From the NCBI RefSeq assembly GCF_958295425.1, contig NC_081142.1:18073284-18137283 (forward strand): a stretch of 64,000 nucleotides of DNA. Direction: 5' to 3'. This document shows positions 54,701-60,700 of the stretch, piece by piece. Source of the DNA: Solea solea. Lineage: Eukaryota; Chordata; Actinopteri; Pleuronectiformes; Soleidae. Position 1 is the first letter of the stretch. Each line of letters begins with the position of its first letter. The translations under genes and the position numbers were made by a program. The notes beneath the pieces were generated by a model. It was not told the DNA's origin. It saw only the letters and a list, made by a program, of their open reading frames with translations, and ran no database searches.

Positions 54701-57700
54701 CTGTTTTTCTCAAGAGGAAAATAAAGACTCTTGAATCATTCATCGTGCCTCCTGTCTCGTGCATTTGGGTCCAAGCAGTGTTATCTCCGTTCCTAACAAA
54801 AGCTTCCCATCTTGTACTTGAGGTGTGAAAATATTTTCCATGTAACAGTTTTACTGAACGCTTTGATTGATATCCACAACCAGAGGTTGGCTGGGAACCA
54901 AACCTGATTCCATTATAATTCTTTACTGGATACAAAAACATGTTAAAACTTGGTGAAAGGCATTTTCCATTTCAGCTAGACACTGAATGGAAAAAGATGA
55001 ATTATCTCACATAGTATCTGTGGAACTAGGATGGGCATTCCAAGCAGAAATGCTATTTGAATACTTGATGGGCGTCTTTGTGAACAATTCTAAACTCCAG
55101 TGCATGAGAGTGAGTCAACAATAATGCAGGGTTCACAGCATGTTGAGCTAAGAGGAGCATCTGACAAGATCATTTAAAAGACCCAGGTAAATGTGAGTTT
55201 ACCTGGGATCTACAGTGAGTTGAGCTTATAAGAGTAACTTCAAGATGCTTTAAAGAAATCGCAATCAATGCAATCAGTTGTATATTCTGTACATCATTTT
55301 GTTTACCTTTGTTTTCCATGATCGACTTTTTAAATTAAATAAACACTCAAATAATCAAAAATGTATGCCCATCCCTATTTGAGTTTGAGGGCAGAATTAC
55401 TTGTGATGTGTTCTTCACAATGTTAAAGGGTACAAGACTGAGTTCTTACAGTCCATAGGATAACAACCTCTACTGTAACATAGGGGTTAAACAGGTTCGT
55501 ATAATGGTGATTCCATCCATCTCATTCTGTTGATTAATTGCTGTCTTATCTGCAGTGAAACAGACAATCATTACTGATTTATTACTGAGCTTTAATTAAA
55601 AACAATTCAGCAAAACTATCACACAGTTTCTTTAAAGAAAGGGTGAGGGTTAGGGTTAGAAATAGGGCTAAGACGCTAAGAAATAGGGTTTTGAATAGGG
55701 CTAACCCTAACCCTATTCAAAACATGTCTTTTGAATATACCGCATGACAGAAAACTCCAGCAGGAAAAATATCAGTCTCGTCAAAGAAAGCTTTTGATTC
55801 TTCAGACTTTCCTCAGAAAATGTCACGTCCTCTGAAAACAAACCGCCACAGCAACCAGAACATTTTGAACAGACATTTAAATATTCTATTCACTGTTGTT
55901 ATAGAAGGGGTTATCGTGGGGTGCTGGAGCATCCCCATCCCCTGTCAAGAGTAATAGATGGGCACAGAGGGAGACATGAATAAAGAAACAGCTGTTTGTT
56001 CCACTGGACTCCCACACACAGACACATGGAAACTGTGAGCAAAACACCGCCTTCGCCACAACAAGGGGGGCTGAAGAAACCAAGGCATTTAAGCAGTCAA
56101 AATGATAATATTCACATGGTTCAGCTGTGCTACCATGACAAGAGTCAAATTTGAGACAACGGATAGAATTCAAGAAATAAGTTCTTTGGAAAACTGAAAA
56201 GTAAAATTTATGAATTCATGAACTTGGTCTGACTCAATAACCCCTCTAATGGTTCCCAACATGCATCTCAATCACTCACAATTTAACTGCGAGACATTAC
56301 ATTGCTCAGCTGATGACTCACAAGTCCACACCTCCATCTTCCTGAAGTGTTCATTTTTTTCTGATGCACCAATCTGATGCAGACGTGTTTTAGCCGGAAG
56401 AGCTCAGGTGTTACTGATGAGATTAACAATGGCTCTGTTCAATTCAGGACAGTGTGACTATAGCTATGTTTACATGGACACAAGTAATCAGAATAAAAAT
56501 GTGTCATGTAAACTTGGCAATCTGAAAACTCTGATCTGATACAGCCCATTTGGAAACAAATGTCATTCCAAACAAGAGGGCTGGTATATGCCAATCGGGG
56601 TTCGTCTAAACAGTCGATCCAATTCCTGGTTTTTAGCGCTATCGCGTGTCTGATCCACGTAAACGTGATGTATTTCGGTTTTGTTACTGCTGGAAAAGGA
56701 TGAAAATTCCATTCCAATAAAGAATGATGAAAAACACAACAGTCACAAACGCGGAAAGCGAACAGTGAGCAGACAAGAAGACACATGTTTACCATGGAAG
56801 CGGAAGTGAAGCCTCTTCTTCTTCTACTTCCAGGGAATTAGACAACACTGTGCACATCAAAGTAGTCCATTCCAACAGAACGCTTGATGCATGTGCACAC
56901 ACACGACACCACAACCACGATTTTGCACAAGTAAACATAGCTTGTGAGGGCCGTCTCACACATTTGCTTCCCGACAGTGAGCGGCTATAAGATTTTAGCA
57001 GAGCAGTGTCTTTCATGGCTGGCAACTTAACAAGAGTGGCTGCCACCTTTGTTCCGTGCACTTTGTCCAACAAAACAACAAGAAACCTTGTCCTAGTGCT
57101 CTGTTTGGGCTGTGAAGTGTTTGAGATAATGCATAAATATGATTTCAAAGGACCCACAATGCAACTTGGCAACACTTGATGCCTCCACCGCGTACATGTG
57201 AGTCAGCCTGAGTCAGCATGCAACCTGAAAACTAAAGCAGCTAAATTGAACGTAACCATCATTAAAAGTGACTATTTAAACATGTAATTTTCCTACTGTG
57301 AGTTGCCATTATGTCTGTAATGAAACAGTCCCATCATTATGCTTGCTCAGGTTGGTATTAACACCACACCTCAACCAGTGAACTGTCAAATACAGTACAG
57401 TTTTGCAGACTTTGTTTTAACTTAATATCAAACTCTGAACACATTACCCAACACCTGATAGAAAATAGTACGGCCCCACTAGATTCTAAACTGTAAATAT
57501 GCTTATCAAAGGTAATGGGAAGTATATTCGCCATTTTCGCAGTCAGCTTGTCATCGCATGTATGTTCTATCCAACAGACCTCTACAACACATTAGAGCCA
57601 TGTAAAAAGTGTTGTTTTCCTAGCAACGGTTTTACATACATACATACATGCTACGTGGTCAGTCTGCTACATCCCATATTATGACATCATCATCAATTAT

Positions 57701-60700
57701 AAATACTACATAAGTATAACCTTTAACCAGATGAAGAACTTTTAACAATCGTCTTCAGTTATCTAACAAACAGAATAATCACATCTTCCTCCAGCTACGT
57801 AAAAGACTTGCATCACTTAATATGAGATGGTTTTTAATCACCTGGTCAGTTTCTCAATCCTGGACTCAGGAACCCACAGCCCTACATGTTTTAGATGTTT
57901 CCCAGCTCCAGCACACCTGATTCAAATGAGACTAAAGTCTAAAACATGCAGGGCAGTGGGTCCCCATGACCAGGATTAAGAAACCCGGCGTTAGAAGACC
58001 TTTGAGGGCAAATTGGCTGCTGGAAAACCCCCACTGAACAATAAACACGACGTGATGAACAGGCTGAGAGTTGTAAAGATATCTAAGCTTCGTCCCACCT
58101 AAAGGCTTGGGGTCCCTTTTTTTTATAGCTCAGTAAGTACTGTGGAAACAGCACGATAAATCAAAACAAATGCACACCGAACTTTAAACAAATAAGAAAC
58201 AATGCCCTGACACATCTTACAAATAGAAGTGTAAGCAATATCTGACAATGAACGCAATAAAAATGTGTTCGGGGGGAAAGTTGTTCTGACAATTAACATC
58301 TTGAGGCTGGATGGGTAGATCTTTTTTTTTCTTGCCCGGATATGCCTTCACCCTCAGGTAACTCATCCTCACTAACACAAGCGCAAAAGGGGCTGTCGGT
58401 ATTTCTGCAAGGCAATGACATGTTATTTCAGCAACTTGTAGATGCATGAAAAAAGAAGAGCACTTGGACATGACATCAACAATAAATCACTACACTCTCT
58501 CACCAAATAGTGTACCTGGGCTTATGTCAGAAAACATTTTACAAATGCTCCTTAAAAGGGGTTTCAAAAACACTCATAGCTGTTTGCCATTCATGAATTC
58601 AATTACTTACCGGTGGACCTGGTTCTCCTTTAGGGCCGCGGAAACCATCCTCATAGTCGTAGTAGAATTCTGAACCCTCGTATCCATAATCATAACCTTC
58701 CATGTCTACGTCGCCGTAGTTGCTGTCCAGGTCATGCTCTTCCGAGTTGTCCACCTGATTGTCCCTGTACAGAGTCGTACCATTGACTCTCAAATGAGTC
58801 TGCTGGTACTCAAACTGTGAGTCCCTGGAGTTAATGATGGAGTTATTCCTGAGTCCTTCCTTCACTGGAGAAATCGGACCTGGTGTGGCATCTGGAGCCT
58901 GCATGCTCTCATCCTCTGTATTGTTTTCAATGTCCTCCTGTGGCCTACTGTCTTCTATGAAAACATTTCTGCTACTTGAGATAGTTGTAGTTGCAAGATC
59001 CAAAGCTGTTTGTACACTCAGGGTAGGCATGGTGGAGCTTTCAGGCTGAAGTGAGGATATGGTGGAGCTGGTAAGGGGATCCAATGCATCGATGTGGCTC
59101 TGGTCCTCCAGATTAGGTTGTTCTGATGGCCCAAAAGCTGAATTCTGTGTAACCAAACTATCTGGAGACAGGTTGACAGCTGCCGTGATTTTCGCTTGAT
59201 GGGTAGCTGCTACTCCAACAAGGGATGTTGTCGAGGGATTAGAAGGGGGGTCATTTGCCACAAGATCCAAGCCAGGATGTGGCAAAGGCGATCGGTAAGT
59301 GTCAGCCAGTCTGCACTGTTTTTTAAGGTAGCTGCAGTAGTGTGCCGCAGCAAAGGCTGAGGGATAAATATCTAGTTGGCAGACTTGACCGTTGAATGCT
59401 GCTGCTTTGGAGTTCATCCTACCAAGAGTAAAAAGGCCCCCAGAATCCCCAAGTGTCTGAGATTTCCCTAGGGTGTGCTCCTGCTGCTGCACTGCCCCAC
59501 AATCCGCATAGAAGGACACAGAGCGTGCACGGACGCCGATAGCAAAAGGATGCTGGCGCCCATCCTGCCAGTTGTAGTTAAAGTAGATGGAGGCTTTCTC
59601 TGCAGTGTAAACCACCACTCTGCGTGGCAGTAGCTGTATCCCAAAACGCAGCCTGTCCCTGTTATCTTTAACACTAAAAATAAATGCATTGTTTGCTCGC
59701 CAGGAGCTTAAACTAACGACAACAGAAAACTCCTCCCCAATCTCTGGCGGGAACAGACTTCCTGCTGGAACCTCATAGAGGGAGTTTGAGTCGAGTATTA
59801 TCCCATAACCAGATACAGGAGGATTTAAATATGAGGGAACAATGGTGTGAGTAGTTGACAGTGAACTTGTGCTCTCGTGGGGACTGTCTGAGTTTCGAGC
59901 TGTAAGCCCCAATCGATAGAGGATGTCCACCCCTGAAAAACAAAGGAGACACTGATCAGGATAACATGTAGAGAATGGATCACAAAGCAGGCAGGTAGTT
60001 AAACAGTAAATGTAAAAAGTGGTCATAGGCCTGACAGTCATACTTAAAACCCAGTTTGTTTTGATTTCACGTTGTAAATGTTGAAGTTGCAGCATCACTA
60101 ACTTTAAGGATAGTACTTGACAGTAGTTTGAATGTGTCTCCATCTCTCCAGATGTGTCTACCTAAGTTCTCTATGCCTGCAAATAATGAACTTCTTTTTT
60201 GGAATCACTTGGCACTGCAGTTCCCGACTGAACACTGATAGGTTTAATAAGAATTTATTCATCATCCTTTACTGGTACAACAACCTTCCAGTGATTCTGA
60301 TGAACCCACCATGTTTTTCACTGGAAATAAGTACCAGAAAGGCAGCTGTGGCCCAGATGGACAGAGAAGGCTAGAGAAGGACGAGGCTCACCTAAAAGGC
60401 TGGAAACCAGTCCACATACTCTTTTTGCATTAAGCTGCCACCAGAGATTCATGAGTGCAGCTTTCCTCCAACACGTCCTGTCATTCTTTTCTCATTTCTA
60501 CAGGTAACGTCTTGAAGAATTTTTGTGGCGTGTGTGCACGCATGGGTGAGTGTATGTTGACAAGGTCAATGGGTCTCACGCGAACTGTGTTTCTCAATGA
60601 TTATTTATTTATTTTCTTTTGATTTGTTGGCCGTTTGCCTTCAGAAACACAGACTGCATCGTTCTCATCACCATGAGTTGCATCTGCACACGAGTGGAAC

